A stretch of DNA of 64,000 bases from Metopolophium dirhodum (lineage: Eukaryota; Arthropoda; Insecta; Hemiptera; Aphididae), in assembly GCF_019925205.1 (NCBI RefSeq), contig NC_083567.1, positions 16,306,001-16,370,000 of the forward strand, given 5' to 3'. The number at the start of each line of letters is the position of its first letter. Within the stretch, counting starts at the first letter, position 1. A program made the translations under genes and the position numbers. Below, piece after piece: positions 13,441 to 24,539 of this stretch. Below the pieces are notes generated by a model that saw nothing but the letters and a program-made list of their open reading frames with translations, made no database searches and was not told the DNA's origin.

Positions 13441-13816
13441 CTTTGGGTGCAGATTATAATATTATAGTAATAGTAGAAATTAGTATTATTATTATTATTT
13501 TTTTTTATTTTTTATATATACATGGCTGCCAATGGATAATCGGGACATCGGGTATAAGTATAAGTATGCATCAAATTGTCAGTCGGAGATATATCGTTAT
13601 TACACCTGAATGTAGACAACATTTTCACCATCAGAATATGTTAAAACATGCATTTCGAAAAAAAGTGGAGATACCTGGTTACTGCACCGGACACTTCATA
13701 TACGGTGTAGGTACACAATTGGCGTCGACAAAAGATTAATAAATAGCTACATATAAATCATTAATATAATAATTAATTATATATTAATATAATATTATAT
13801 ATTTATTTATAGGTAG

Positions 13817-14018
13817 TGAAAATACGTCAATAGATATTCAGTTAACACCATCTGATAAATCAAGTATGAATTAATTTGACCCATTATTCTCGGTTGACGT
13901 TGAATTCGTCGAACGCTCTTCAGCCGCTACAAGTGAATTTTAAAACCTAACCACTGAATATTTCAATTTGAAAATCTTCAAATGTACGTTGTATCCAATT
14001 GTTTCCAAGAAGACAATA
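13817..14018 (+). repeat. 202-bp direct repeat, copy 2 (X2)
   Basis: Perfect copy of 11697-11898. Its first seven bases TGAAAAT are shared with the right end of the 1.92-kb block, giving a microhomology junction. After 14018 the sequence departs into AT-rich DNA. Confidence 0.93.
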
Positions 14019-14122
14019 ATTAAGATGATTAGATAAATAATTATTAATCAACAATTGTCAATTACAATTTCAAAATAATGTATATAATAAAATAAACATA
14101 AACCTATAGGCTATAATATAAT

Positions 14123-14229
14123 ACTGACAGCACCCTATTGAAACTTGCGAATTGCTACTAACTAGCGAAAATTTGCCGTCGTCCGTATGTCTTGGAGACA
14201 ACACATGCGGATGCGACGTCCTCTTAAAA
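14123..14229 (+). repeat. Dispersed CAGCACCCTATTGAAACT repeat, copy 1
   Basis: A roughly 107-bp segment starts GACAGCACCCTATTGAAACT and ends GCGACGTCCTCTTAAAAA. A diverged copy lies at 23054-23147. It may be the terminus of a DNA transposon family. It has no coding content. Confidence 0.55.
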
Positions 14230-15600
14230 ATTAAATTAACTAACCGATTTTTTTGTAAAATATCTCATGTTTTCCAATACCTATTTTGACAAAAATAAGA
14301 ACATATATACATACATATTTTGACTTTTTTATTACATCCGCGCCCAATTGATTTACAATAAGTATATGTAGTTAACGATTCCCAGGTGGGCAATGGCCCC
14401 TTTGTGCCCTCTGCGAGCGTCCTTGGAAATAGGAGTCTAATGTTGGCATGTTGCTATTCATAATGTAGAGATTCCTTTAATACCACTACAATTCTATAAT
14501 ATCCGATATAAAATATAGTTAGACTGTCAAAAAATATCATATCTTAACTTTAAACGAGTTAAGTAAGTAGGTACCAACTAATTATGATTTCTAATATTTA
14601 AATTAAAACACTACCAATGTAATATATAATATGTATTGTAAATTTTAATTTGTAACTGTACAAAAATAGTTAATACATACTGTATGAAACTATAATATGC
14701 AACTATTAGAGCTGTTGATATCTGACACTGTAATATAGTGTACAGCCTGAAATTTTATCTAAAAAAATCATTGTAAAACCAAAAATATATTTACTTTATA
14801 TAACATAAGAAACATTATCTCCTTCAACAATCAACTTTTTTGTTTGTACTTTTTACTTCATACATTTTAATGTTTTAAATATTTATCACAAAAAGTATCA
14901 AACTTATCTATTATACAGTATTATGTTAATAATGTTAATAGTATTACGTTTATTAATAAAAAAAAAAATAAGATATAAGTAAAAAATTGTCAGCCAATGG
15001 TTCAAATGCCGAAAATTATCATGATAAATAAAAAAGTCTATCAGTAAAGTATACTTATACCTTTTTGTATCAATTAAACATAGAATCTATATTATTACAC
15101 ACGCCAGTATTTAAAATAAGAGGTCATTCGATTCAACAGTAAAAAAAAAAATATTGAAATTAAACGTGTTTGTAACTTTGTGAGAAATTAAAATAAGAAT
15201 ACGAATAAATAGTTATACACAGCGTTTATGAGGCTTTATCAATATCAGTATTTTAATTACCTAATTACTTATTTATTTTATTAATTAGATATCACAATTT
15301 TTTCTAATGTTTTTAATCAGTTCGTATTTGAGTGGTGAGTAATAATATAATGTTCGATGGATACATTTTGTAGGTGTAGTTTAACGTTTTAATTAATTAA
15401 AATGGTCAATTATAGTAATTTATCATAATAATATGCGGTCCGGATGATCGGATGATCTCAGACAATTTATCGAAAGCGGGAGAAAAAGCTTAAATTCACG
15501 CGCGTACGGTGACAGCGTCATCTAGCGGACGTGTCTGTGGAGTATTCGTGCATAGAATTATAGAATGTTCTAGAAACAACAGGTTGCGCTGAGTGGTCGT
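14230..15600. other. Intergenic DNA upstream of the SPSB3-like gene
   Basis: AT-rich DNA without an open frame. A GC-richer fragment near 14382-14431 (GGGCAATGGCCCCTTTGTGC) looks like the end of a DNA transposon family but its partner was not found. From about 15430 the composition becomes less AT-rich, consistent with an approach to the promoter of the downstream gene. Confidence 0.4.
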
Positions 15601-15639
15601 GTTTATCCGTGGTAAACAGTAAACACTAAACACTATATC

Positions 15640-15935
15640 ACGAATTCGTGCACTATATAAAGGTATACCACTAATTAGCATTACATCGGGTAATGGCTGA
15701 TATTCAAATTCTATATTTTCTATCATTTTAAATATTCTTCTCTACGAAGTGACCGAGAAGTGAGAACTCAGAAGCGAGAGTGGTTAATATTTTTATTATT
15801 GCGGCCGATTAACCGTGACACCGTCTACATCGTGCACAATTAACGACATATTTACGAAATAAAGACGTCTATCGAGTGTGTATCGATCGTGCATCAAATA
15901 CCTATTTCGAATCGAAAACCAAATCGCTCACGAAT
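15640..15935 (+). promoter_or_regulatory. Candidate core promoter and 5' UTR of the SPSB3-like gene
   Basis: A TATATAAAG box lies at about 15655-15662, roughly 275 bases before the chosen ATG. A start site 25-35 bases downstream, near 15685-15695, would leave a 5' UTR of about 245 bases. The region is more CG-containing than its surroundings. No cap-site data exist, so this is a position-based inference. Confidence 0.35.
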
Positions 15936-16961
15936 ATGGCCCAGTCAAGTTATAAACTGTTGCAAGACCTCCAAAATTCGACGAACAACGAGTGTCTGAC
16001 TGCCGGTAACGGTAAGTATAACACCAACGTGTATATCGAGCTGCTTAAAACGGACCATATAGGTAGTTTAGCGATATACCTGTTACGATATAATTAATAT
16101 TGTATTGGTCAGACTTGGAATGGGGATGGGATCCCTTGGAATCAAACACTGATGTGAATATATCAGACGACACGTTAAAGGTAGTAATTCATCCAAACTC
16201 TAGCCGGGGTACCGGAGCGGTTCGTGGTGACATGCCGTTCGTGCCGGGTCATATCTACTATTGGGAGATCAAAGTGGACGGTTCACCTATGGCCACCGAC
16301 ATGGTAACACTACAACCTTTTAGCTCTTTGTAACAGACATATTATCGTAATGTCGATAAATAATTTCTATACTCATAGATAGTTGGTGTTGGCACAAAAG
16401 ATTTCGACTTGGAGAGCTCTAAAAACGAATATACTAGTCTAATAGGATCGGATGAGAAATCGTGGGGATATTCTTATAAAGGTAAGTTAAACGGTTGTAT
16501 TGAGTTTTTTTTTGCTGTTATAATAATGCATTATTTTTCTTCATAGGTGTCAAACACCACGGTGGAGAAAGTTTGATATATGGTCAGAGATATGATCACG
16601 GTGATGCATTGATAGGAGTTCGATTGGATATGTGCAGAGGGACATTGGAATTTTTCCATAATAGAATTCCGTTAGGTGAATAATACGGCTAAATTGCAGT
16701 GCTAATCAAATAACTTATTAAATCTAATATATTTTAGGTGTGGCTTTTGAAAAACTAAATAATACACATCTCCTCTACCCGATGGTATGCTCCACTGCAT
16801 GCCGAACTCATTTCACAATAAAATACTGCCGTTCGTTGCCAGTAAATCTGCAACTTTATTGTTTGCAAGCTTTTGACTCTAGTAAGAATTCATTAATACC
16901 ATTTGGTATTTTGAAAATGGTAATGGACTCTTGGTGGATTCCTAAATCCTATTCGTCATAA
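15936..16961 (+). CDS. SPSB3: SPRY/SOCS-box protein, SPSB3-like (five exons)
   Basis: Exons 15936-16011, 16113-16303, 16379-16481, 16547-16675 and 16738-16961 join to 723 nt and 240 residues, with GT..AG at every intron and no internal stop; introns are only 62-101 bp. The start is the first in-frame ATG (MAQSSYK). Residues about 26-190 form a B30.2/SPRY domain: EWGWDP near 28-33, a GTGAVRG motif, HIYYWEIK near 71-78, MATDM then VGVGT across the exon 2/3 join, SWGYSYKG, and IGVRLDMCRGTLEFFHNR. YPMVCSTA in exon 5 is typical of SPSB3. The family acts as substrate receptor for Elongin B/C-Cullin ubiquitin ligases through a C-terminal SOCS box. Here the last 45 residues have the right length and a SLPVNLQLYCLQ segment in BC-box position, but the rest is poorly conserved, so ligase coupling is uncertain. 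The N-terminus is shorter than in vertebrate SPSB3. AATAAA occurs at 17601-17606 as a possible polyadenylation signal. Confidence 0.87.
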
Positions 16962-18180
16962 CACAACTTAAGATTTCATGATTATATTTTTATTTTATTT
17001 TTTAAGATTACTTTTTTAAGATAACTAAAAACACAAGTAATCAATTGATGTATTGTTTTACATAAGTACAATTAATAATAATAAGTCACAAATACAATTT
17101 ACTTAGGTAGTGTTGCATCATGCATATTAAAACTATTAACTAGGTTAAGAGTTTATGTAATATGTAATAACTAATAAGTGATAGGAGTGGAAAAATGTGA
17201 GTTCTTGAAAAAGTAATTGAGTGTTCTAGTATAGTAAAATTATGTGTATTTAATAATGTACGTTGGAAGCGATTGACGTATTTTACAGTAGTTAAGCTTA
17301 ATCATTGTGAAATATAATATACAAGCCTAAAATTATTTATTTGTTGCACTAAATACTAATACTATGATATAAATCTACATAAGTAAGAATTGTATAATTT
17401 TCAAATTGTTAAAGTTAATATTTTAGAATGAAGTATATTTTAACTCAAAGTAAACTTAAATGAAAGTCTATTTGCGGATATACTTACCTATAAATTAAAA
17501 TAATAATTTAATAACTGTTCTGTTCCATCATTATATATTATATTGTCTTAACTAAATCTTTGAAAGATTTGTAAAATATTGTGTTAATTTAAGTCACTTT
17601 AATAAAAAATATTTTCCCATTAATACATATTCAAACTTAAATGTACCAATATTTTTTTTTTATAATGTTTAATAATATCAACAGCTAGGTACAATAGTCA
17701 TGGTATTAGCATTGATTATAAATACTAAATAGTATGTACGTCTTAATATATCTATTTTTTTTTTTTGTGGCATCAACTGCTTGCCAGTAGTAGATTATTT
17801 ACATTACATTAAATTGTTATCATATATTTATATTTATACATTGCTTTCCTTAGGTAGTAATGTATATTAAATTAGATTGTGTAGTTCAGCTTAGTTGAAA
17901 GGTGAGGCTTGTGTAATTTACTATAATAAGTAATAACTATTAATGTTCCGTTGTAGAATTTTGTATTTGTGAGAAGTAATCGGAGTAAATATGATTAATT
18001 GTTTAACTATCTTTATGTATCTATAATTTGTACAATATTTAATCTTTGTGTTTTATTATGTAATAATTATATTTAAAATAAATTGTTAAATGTGTGTTTA
18101 TAAAATATGCAGTGTACCTTTAATAACTACTAATTAATTAAACATAATGACAATATTATTATAAGTGGGTACACTGATAT
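16962..18180. other. 3' flank of the SPSB3-like gene
   Basis: AT-rich DNA, probably including the 3' UTR. AATAAA words occur at 17601 and near 18077. No other gene was recognised. Confidence 0.45.
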
Positions 18181-18919
18181 AGTGCAATCTAAAACAAATG
18201 GCCGATACATGAAATGTTCACTGGTTGTTTATATTATCATTTTCTATACGGTATACACGATAATATTTTTATTTGTTTTGAACTGTTTATGGACATTTTC
18301 AGTTTTCAATTGTTTTAGTTTTTAGATCCCGAAGTAAAAATGCTTGGATTTTTTTCAACAGTAACTTTTCTGATAGGAAAGTAAATCTAGTTCGTACTTG
18401 GGGGGGGGGGGGTCAAAAGTAAACATTTCTCAGTAGTTTTCAAAAGCGACGTGAAAAATTAAGGAAAAACGGGAGTTTTTACGCAAAATCTGTTATCGAG
18501 AAAATCGATTTTGGTTTTTGGTGCAACTCTAAAACAAATGACCGTAGGTACATGAAATTTTGACTGAATGTTTAATTAGCATTTTCTATACACCATAACA
18601 TTTTCCAAATATTTTGAGCTGTTTACGGACATTTTCAGTTTCCATTTGTTTTAGTTTTTTCTTCTATAAATATCAATAAAATTTTATTTGTTGGTTAAAA
18701 AAGCTTGAAAAATTAATAGAAGGCTCCTGGGTTATTGCTTCAAAATGAGATGAAAAAAATTAAAAGTCCAGTCACAATTTTTTTTTATAAGTAGGTATTT
18801 AAAATTCAAGTATTGACAAAATACGTGAAATTGACGAAAATTTGCAAATTATTTTGCGTTAGAAATTCATAAAAAATTTTCTTTTTAAATCTAAGATTTG
18901 AAAATATATTACAAAATTT
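18181..18919 (+). repeat. Diverged repeat blocks preceding copy 2 of the 1.92-kb block
   Basis: Blocks with the order AAACAAATG(A/G)CCG, TTAGCATTTTCTATACAC, GAGCTGTTTACGGACATTTT and a TATAAATATCAATAAAA segment recur from about 18190, 18535 and again inside the block from about 19065. A G-homopolymer lies at about 18400-18412. The same family appears near 26520-26760 and, in inverted form, at 30340-30730. This flank is absent next to copy 1, so copy 2 sits in the longer and probably original context. Confidence 0.6.
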
Positions 18920-20843
18920 CTCATAAGTTTGTCTACCTTTATCAAAAAAAAAAAATGTCAACAAGAAAGTCAAATTAAATTTTATTGAGCGTTTGAAATT
19001 CATATTTTTACAACATTTGATATTCACTTGATATCTCATGTAACGATTTTCTTATTTTGTTGTAATTAAAAAACGAATGACTGTTGATACTTGAAAATTT
19101 CACTAAATGATGTTTATATTAGCATTTTCTATACACGATAAAATTTATAAAATAATTTGACTCTTTTTGAGCTGTTTACGGACATAGTCAGTTTTCAATT
19201 TTTTGGTTTTTTTTTTCTATAAATATCAATAAAAATCTATTTTTTGTGTAAAAAAGCGTGAAAATTCAATGCAAGGCTCCTGATATAATGTTACAATAGC
19301 AGTTGAAAAATATTAAAAATATATAGGCACAATTTTTTTTTTTATAGACATTTAAAGTTCGAATTTTGACAAAATTTATCAAATTTAAAATTTAATAATT
19401 ATTTTTTAGTTGAAAATTTATAAAATGTTCAACTTTTATAGCTAAGGATTGAAAATTTAAAACAAGGTTTCACGTAAATAGGTTATATATAAATTACTTT
19501 ATCCACAATATACTTGATAATATCATAGGCTGACTGACCGTTTTCGCTCAGAATCGTTTTTCTTATACAATGATATTATATCATTGAATTCAAATTTAAC
19601 ACCATCCATTACAGTGACCCACTTGTCACCTACTATACAGCAGAGCGACATCCACTTACTCACCTTTTTTTCTATGAATGTCAATAAAATTTTATTTAAC
19701 CGATTAAATAATTATTTTGTAATAAACCGACACAGTACATAGTTGATATTAACTATATCGTACAGCTGTATACTGTTTAGTTGTTTAGTGTTTACTGTTG
19801 TCCGTTTAGCACTGCAGTGGTGTTTGGAGCACAAATTAAGAAATATCTTAATTCGTGGTCGGGAGAGGTGATTTCGAATACATATCTGGTACCCTTTTGG
19901 GTCGGTTTTATCACTTGTTTCCGGCAGCGTGAGCACGGTTGAGCACAATATGCAGATTTAGATTTAGTACCTAATAATATTATAAATTATATAAATTATA
20001 ATAAACATCATTGCGTAACGTAGTATTCAACATTCTACATCGTTATCTTTCTATTTATAAAAGGATAAGGTGACTGGCTGGCTGACTGATCTATCAACGC
20101 GCTTACGCAAAGACCTCTTGACGGATCTGGCTAAAATTTGGCATACAGATAGCTATTATTAACGTTGGTGTCCGCTATGAAAGGAGTTTTGGAAATGCAT
20201 CCCCCAAAGGGGAAAATAATTGGTTATAAGAATACAATAGTGACGCTATCTATCCAGAAAAATCAAATTTAAATATACAACATTTGCGCAAAAATACAAA
20301 ACGTTCGGACTTGACATTTGGAATAATGCAAGTTCTTCTAATGATCTAGATGTGCAAAAGAAAAGATTTTCCCATATTCGCATTACAAAGAGGTGGCCAT
20401 ACAGGGATATTGGGATTCACGGTGGAAAGTGAAACTTTTGTTTTGTTTATAAATGGTTGCCTTTGGGTGCAGATTATAATATTATAGTAATAGTAGAAAT
20501 TAGTATTATTATTATTATTTTTTTTTATTTTTTATATATACATGGCTGCCAATGGATAATCGGGACATCGGGTATAAGTATAAGTATGCATCAAATTGTC
20601 AGTCGGAGATATATCGTTATTACACCTGAATGTAGACAACATTTTCACCATCAGAATATGTTAAAACATGCATTTCGAAAAAAAGTGGAGATACCTGGTT
20701 ACTGCACCGGACACTTCATATACGGTGTAGGTACACAATTGGCGTCGACAAAAGATTAATAAATAGCTACATATAAATCATTAATATAATAATTAATTAT
20801 ATATTAATATAATATTATATATTTATTTATAGGTAGTGAAAAT
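18920..20843 (+). repeat. 1.92-kb duplicated block, copy 2 (E2)
   Basis: Near-identical to 11902-13823 and in the same orientation 7.02 kb downstream, so the pair brackets the SPSB3-like gene. It is not flanked by the 202-bp repeat seen at copy 1, and it continues leftward into the same repeat family. It is therefore the likely donor. Confidence 0.93.
20060..20460 (+). mobile_element. Helitron-like repeat, 5' part (copy 2, inside E2)
   Basis: Identical to 13040-13440 as part of the 1.92-kb duplication. Same end motifs, no coding capacity. Confidence 0.48.
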
Positions 20844-22610
20844 TGCAGTCTGGCAGTGGTTAAGTGTACCTATTTAAGTTGTAATTTTGTTCGTTTCCGT
20901 TTCCTATATTGGCCAGAATTATATTGTTAGGTACCTACCTGGCTATACCTATGTCGACGGTCTGCACGAATTAGAGGAAGAGAAAAAAAGTTGCATGAAA
21001 ATATCACTCTAGAAAGTTTGAAGTGAACGAAAATCGCATTTTAATAATATATAGCTTTTTTCTATACCTATATCTACCAATGTATTATAAAAACAATTTT
21101 GTAGAGTCAACTCGTGAAAACCAACCATATATAGCAGTTGATGATGAGTCAAAAGCAGTGAAATTAATTTTCTAAAAAATCATAAATTATTGATTATATT
21201 ATTATACCTAATAGGTATAAGTACGTTTGTTAAAATTGAGATTCTATATAGATTATTTTAACCTTTATAAAGGACGCGTTTGCAGTTGGCTACTCTGCTG
21301 CTGTACAATAGTAGGTGGTTACATACTTATAACATAAAAGTTATATGGAAATCAAATAATATTACCTATAATAACTAACGATAAATATCGATATTCTAAA
21401 AATGGGTTGACTGATCAAAAATGGCGGCACAAAATTATTTTGCAATATCCAACAACGTCTGAATAAGTAAGTCGTAATGTACCATATTATTATAATTTAT
21501 CACGATTTGCTGTCTGGAAAATAATATTTTTTTTCTAATATTTACATTTTTCATTTTGTTTAATGCTAACCAAAATCGTTTGTTAAATAAGGAGATAAAC
21601 ATAGTTATTAAATACATACATTTCTATATATTTTGTAATAATTAACGATTGCGCATAATTTTATTTATCTCGGTTTAAAAACCTTTACGTTTTAATTATG
21701 GTTACAATATTATAAATATAATTTAGCCATAGTTATAGTATATTTATATTCACACATGTAATAATAATTATAACATGTTCCTATATGACCCATAGTCGTA
21801 ATCGCGCGAGTTTTAATTGAAAACAGACTTGTTTGGTTTTTATTTTTCCGATAAAACAGTCGTGTATAGATAAGTCCGCAGTCGCGGTGATTTAAACAAG
21901 GCATCCTGATTGATTGTAACAATATTATGGGTCATCGCCCAAGTCCATATTATAATATCAACCGATTCAGTCTGAATAATAATCGCACCAGGGCATATTG
22001 ACCGCGTATTCCTGCATGCAGCAGCATCTATATATCGATATACGCCTTATCGCAGCAGCCTTAAGGTAAGTCTATATCGTCATTCGTCGACGTATAATAA
22101 TTTATATTATATAATACAAATACCGGTATACGAATAACGATACACGTGTATTGTGCTTTGTAGTCGTATAATATTGTTATTATAAATATTGTATTCATAA
22201 TTTACCTCTCACAGTCGTCACACGTGCTCGCAGTGGCCGCCATGAATCACATATGATGGGGTTAGTATCTCATATACAACCTTCTTGAGTATGCTTAACG
22301 TCTTAACCTGCATTATTAGGCATTATAGTATTAGTACTTAAACTAATATCTATAATTATTATTAATCCGTATATTAACATTATATGTTTGTCGAATTAGT
22401 ATATTGCAATAATATACGACAATACCTATATATTATATATATTATTATATTATATAGTATATAATATCCTCCTCTATTAGTGAAAAATAGAATGATTTGT
22501 TTTATTTTATTTTATAAATTAACGTCAATCGGCTTTTACAATTGCAATGACATATTATAAATTTAATATAATTAAATAATTATATAGGTATTATTATTTA
22601 AATGTATTAC
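20844..22610. other. AT-rich intergenic DNA
   Basis: No gene is supported. Short minus-strand frames at 21435-21617 and 21710-21922 have no recognisable features. The stretch 21800-22260 is somewhat richer in CG and contains an AAGGTAAGTC donor-like word at about 22072 and GTGGCCGCCATG at about 22233, whose reading frame stops after four codons. A non-coding exon cannot be excluded. Confidence 0.4.
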
Positions 22611-22615
22611 TTCAA

Positions 22616-22858
22616 CTAGCTAATCCCGCGTACATTATTGTTGCTCGTAAAAAATTACAACTTAAAAAAAATTGTCCACCGTTAATCTTAAAACCCCTGT
22701 TTGAGCACCTCCCCAGGTTAGGGGTAGGAGGGTAAAAAATACTTTACGGCCTATTCTCATACCTACCAAATATACAAAAAAATGTCATTAACATCTGTCG
22801 AGCCGTTTTGGATGAGTGTGACCACAAACACCATGTCACGAGACTTTTATAAGATTAA
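22616..22858 (-). mobile_element. Short Helitron-like element
   Basis: Read on the minus strand it starts TAATCTTATAAAAGTCTCGT, passes through AAACGGCTCGACAGATGTTA, and ends with ATGTACGCGGGATTAGCTAG. A TATAAAAGTCTCGTG start, a CGGCT.GAC segment and a GCGGGAT(T/C)AGCTAG terminus fit non-autonomous insect Helitrons, which end in CTAG or CTRR after a hairpin. It is about 243 bp and has no coding content. Whether the insertion lies between A and T was not decided. Confidence 0.55.
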
Positions 22859-23053
22859 AATTAGAATAGAATTTTCGATAGAACGATAATTTAATTTTAA
22901 AGTGAACCATGAGAATTTTAAAATATTGATGTTTTACATACTCATAACTCACTTAAAAACTTAAATAGATATGGTAAAATATCAACGCAGGAACACAGAT
23001 AATGGTGTTGGTTAAAAATTTGATAATAGGTAAATTCACTCCAATATCTAAAC

Positions 23054-23147
23054 GGACAGCACCCTATTGAAACTAGCGAACGAAAATTTGATATGTCGTA
23101 CGTGTGTAAGGCGAAGACAACACTTAGGGGTGCGAAGTCCTCTTAAA
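23054..23147 (+). repeat. Dispersed CAGCACCCTATTGAAACT repeat, copy 2
   Basis: Shares GACAGCACCCTATTGAAACT, a GCGAAGACAACACTT-like centre and a TCCTCTTAAAAA end with 14123-14229. It is diverged and partly deleted. Confidence 0.55.
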
Positions 23148-23680
23148 AACATTTTATTTTTATTGATAATATATTACACCCTATAATGAGCTCAGTACCA
23201 GTTCTTACAACATCATTATTTATTTATTAGGTATATAGGCGTGTCCGCGGGGGATGCAGGGTATCGGGTATGCACATGCACCCCCTGTGATTTCAGGCGG
23301 CACCCACTAGTAGATATAGATAGCCATACATAGACAATGTAATAACATTATGTAGACTGCTAGCGAAGATTGTGTTTCACAATTACCACCTTATCAGAAA
23401 GTGATAAGTGACGGATAAATTACAATATTATGTTCGTTGAGTGTTAACTAAGTATGCCTGGGTATGGTCATTATTCGATGTGCGATAGCAGCAAAGTAAA
23501 AAGTAGCAAGAGTATGCAAATATATTTTAAGATACTTTACTTTCCTTTTTTATGTAAATAATTTTGTTTTTTTTTTCAGATTTGTTCTGATATAATATTG
23601 CAATTATATCCTGAATCAATTAATACGTTAATACATGTATCACTGACTTCAAATGTTATCACATTTGTCACCAAACTTTC
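23148..23680. other. Intergenic DNA with a GC-rich transposon end
   Basis: Near 23232-23320 a segment with GGCGTGTCCGCGGGGGATGC and GCACCCCCTGTG resembles the ends of the GGCGGAT-type elements earlier in the window. The rest is AT-rich and unassigned. Confidence 0.35.
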
Positions 23681-23689
23681 CTCTTTGTT

Positions 23690-24535
23690 ACCTACCTGGA
23701 CACGATAACATCGATATCACTTTTTGCTTCATAGACTTCATTAATATTATTGTTTCGTGGTGTTTTTTGTGAATGTTTTTTCCACGGCTCTTTTGTATTT
23801 GTAGGCAATTTTGTTTTGCTATAAGCTTTAAAATGTCCGATTAACAAATTTCGTTTCTTTTGCTGGGAAACTAGGATCATTCTTAAAATGATTAATTCCA
23901 CATTTATAACGCATGCCTCACTTTTGGTTTTAAACTTTTTCTTTTCATATTTTTAATTTCGTAACTTTATTTACTGTTTATTTTTCATTCTTGCAGTGTA
24001 TCTGCCTGTTGCGTTACTATATATAACTCGAGAATTGTTTAGCCACTTCAATGATTTCTGATAAATTTAAATTGTTTTTCTCCAGTAACTTTTGTTTTAG
24101 TTCATCAGATGTGCAACAAATTTAGGGTATTTACTATTTAGACTGTTGTTCCTTCTGGTACGTTCCATGCTCAGGAAAAAAAATGCAAAAATGCATCCTG
24201 TAGTTGTTCTTGTCCATTTTTTTGCAGTATTAAATACTATTAATGTATTATAGATTACTTTCGAGTATCTTTCGTTATGTTCTGCAATAAGACGTAGATC
24301 ATTATGGATCTCTTCCATTTTTCCCAATGAATTGTTCAAAACGTGATATAGTTGCGGTCTTTATCCTCTTCCACCATCGCGTTTTCTGTTTTTACAAGCA
24401 ACTTTCCCCGTTAGCCGATTTTAACGTATTCCAGTTTTTTTATGCACTTGCGCGAAACGAATTTAATTTTTAACGACCTTGCTAATATCACACTTGTTTA
24501 ATGTTAGGTACATCTTTTTCCGACTGCGCCATGGT
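23690..24535 (-). pseudogene. Unidentified decayed protein-coding remnant
   Basis: On the minus strand a good start context at 24533 opens MAQSEKDVPNIKQV and then stops. Downstream, separate frames at 24097-24339 (MNNSLGKMEEIHNDLRLIAEHNERY, with charged helical character) and 23692-23901 (lysine-rich) follow in the same direction. The hydrophilic, helix-prone composition of the pieces and their shared direction suggest one gene broken by stops and frameshifts, perhaps a zeste/Myb-SANT-like or transposon-derived protein. I do not recognise the family with confidence. A real gene with unusual introns is a less likely alternative. Confidence 0.3.
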
Positions 24536-24539
24536 AATA

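Larger units (their letters stand above)
11902..13823 (+). repeat. 1.92-kb duplicated block, copy 1 (E1)
   Basis: The block matches 18920-20843 essentially without substitution. I found only two length differences, one A in the A-run near 11936 and one T in the T-run near 12190. It is a mosaic of dispersed repeats: the left part belongs to the family ending in a GCTGACTGACCG / CGCTCAGAATCG module (about 12505-12540), and the right part starts a Helitron-like repeat at about 13040. Open frames inside it (12692-12928 minus; 13437-13739 plus, opening at TTG) are identical in both copies and look fortuitous. Confidence 0.93.

Noticed and set aside
13437..13739. 100-codon open frame present identically at 20457-20759
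   Set aside because: It opens at TTG, includes a long TTA-repeat-encoded isoleucine run, and lies inside the duplicated repeat block. Its identity to the second copy reflects the DNA duplication, not selection.
11697..14018. LTR retrotransposon with 202-bp LTRs
   Set aside because: The repeats lack TG..CA ends with a primer-binding site or polypurine tract, encode a transposase C-terminus, and are absent from the other copy of the supposed internal region.
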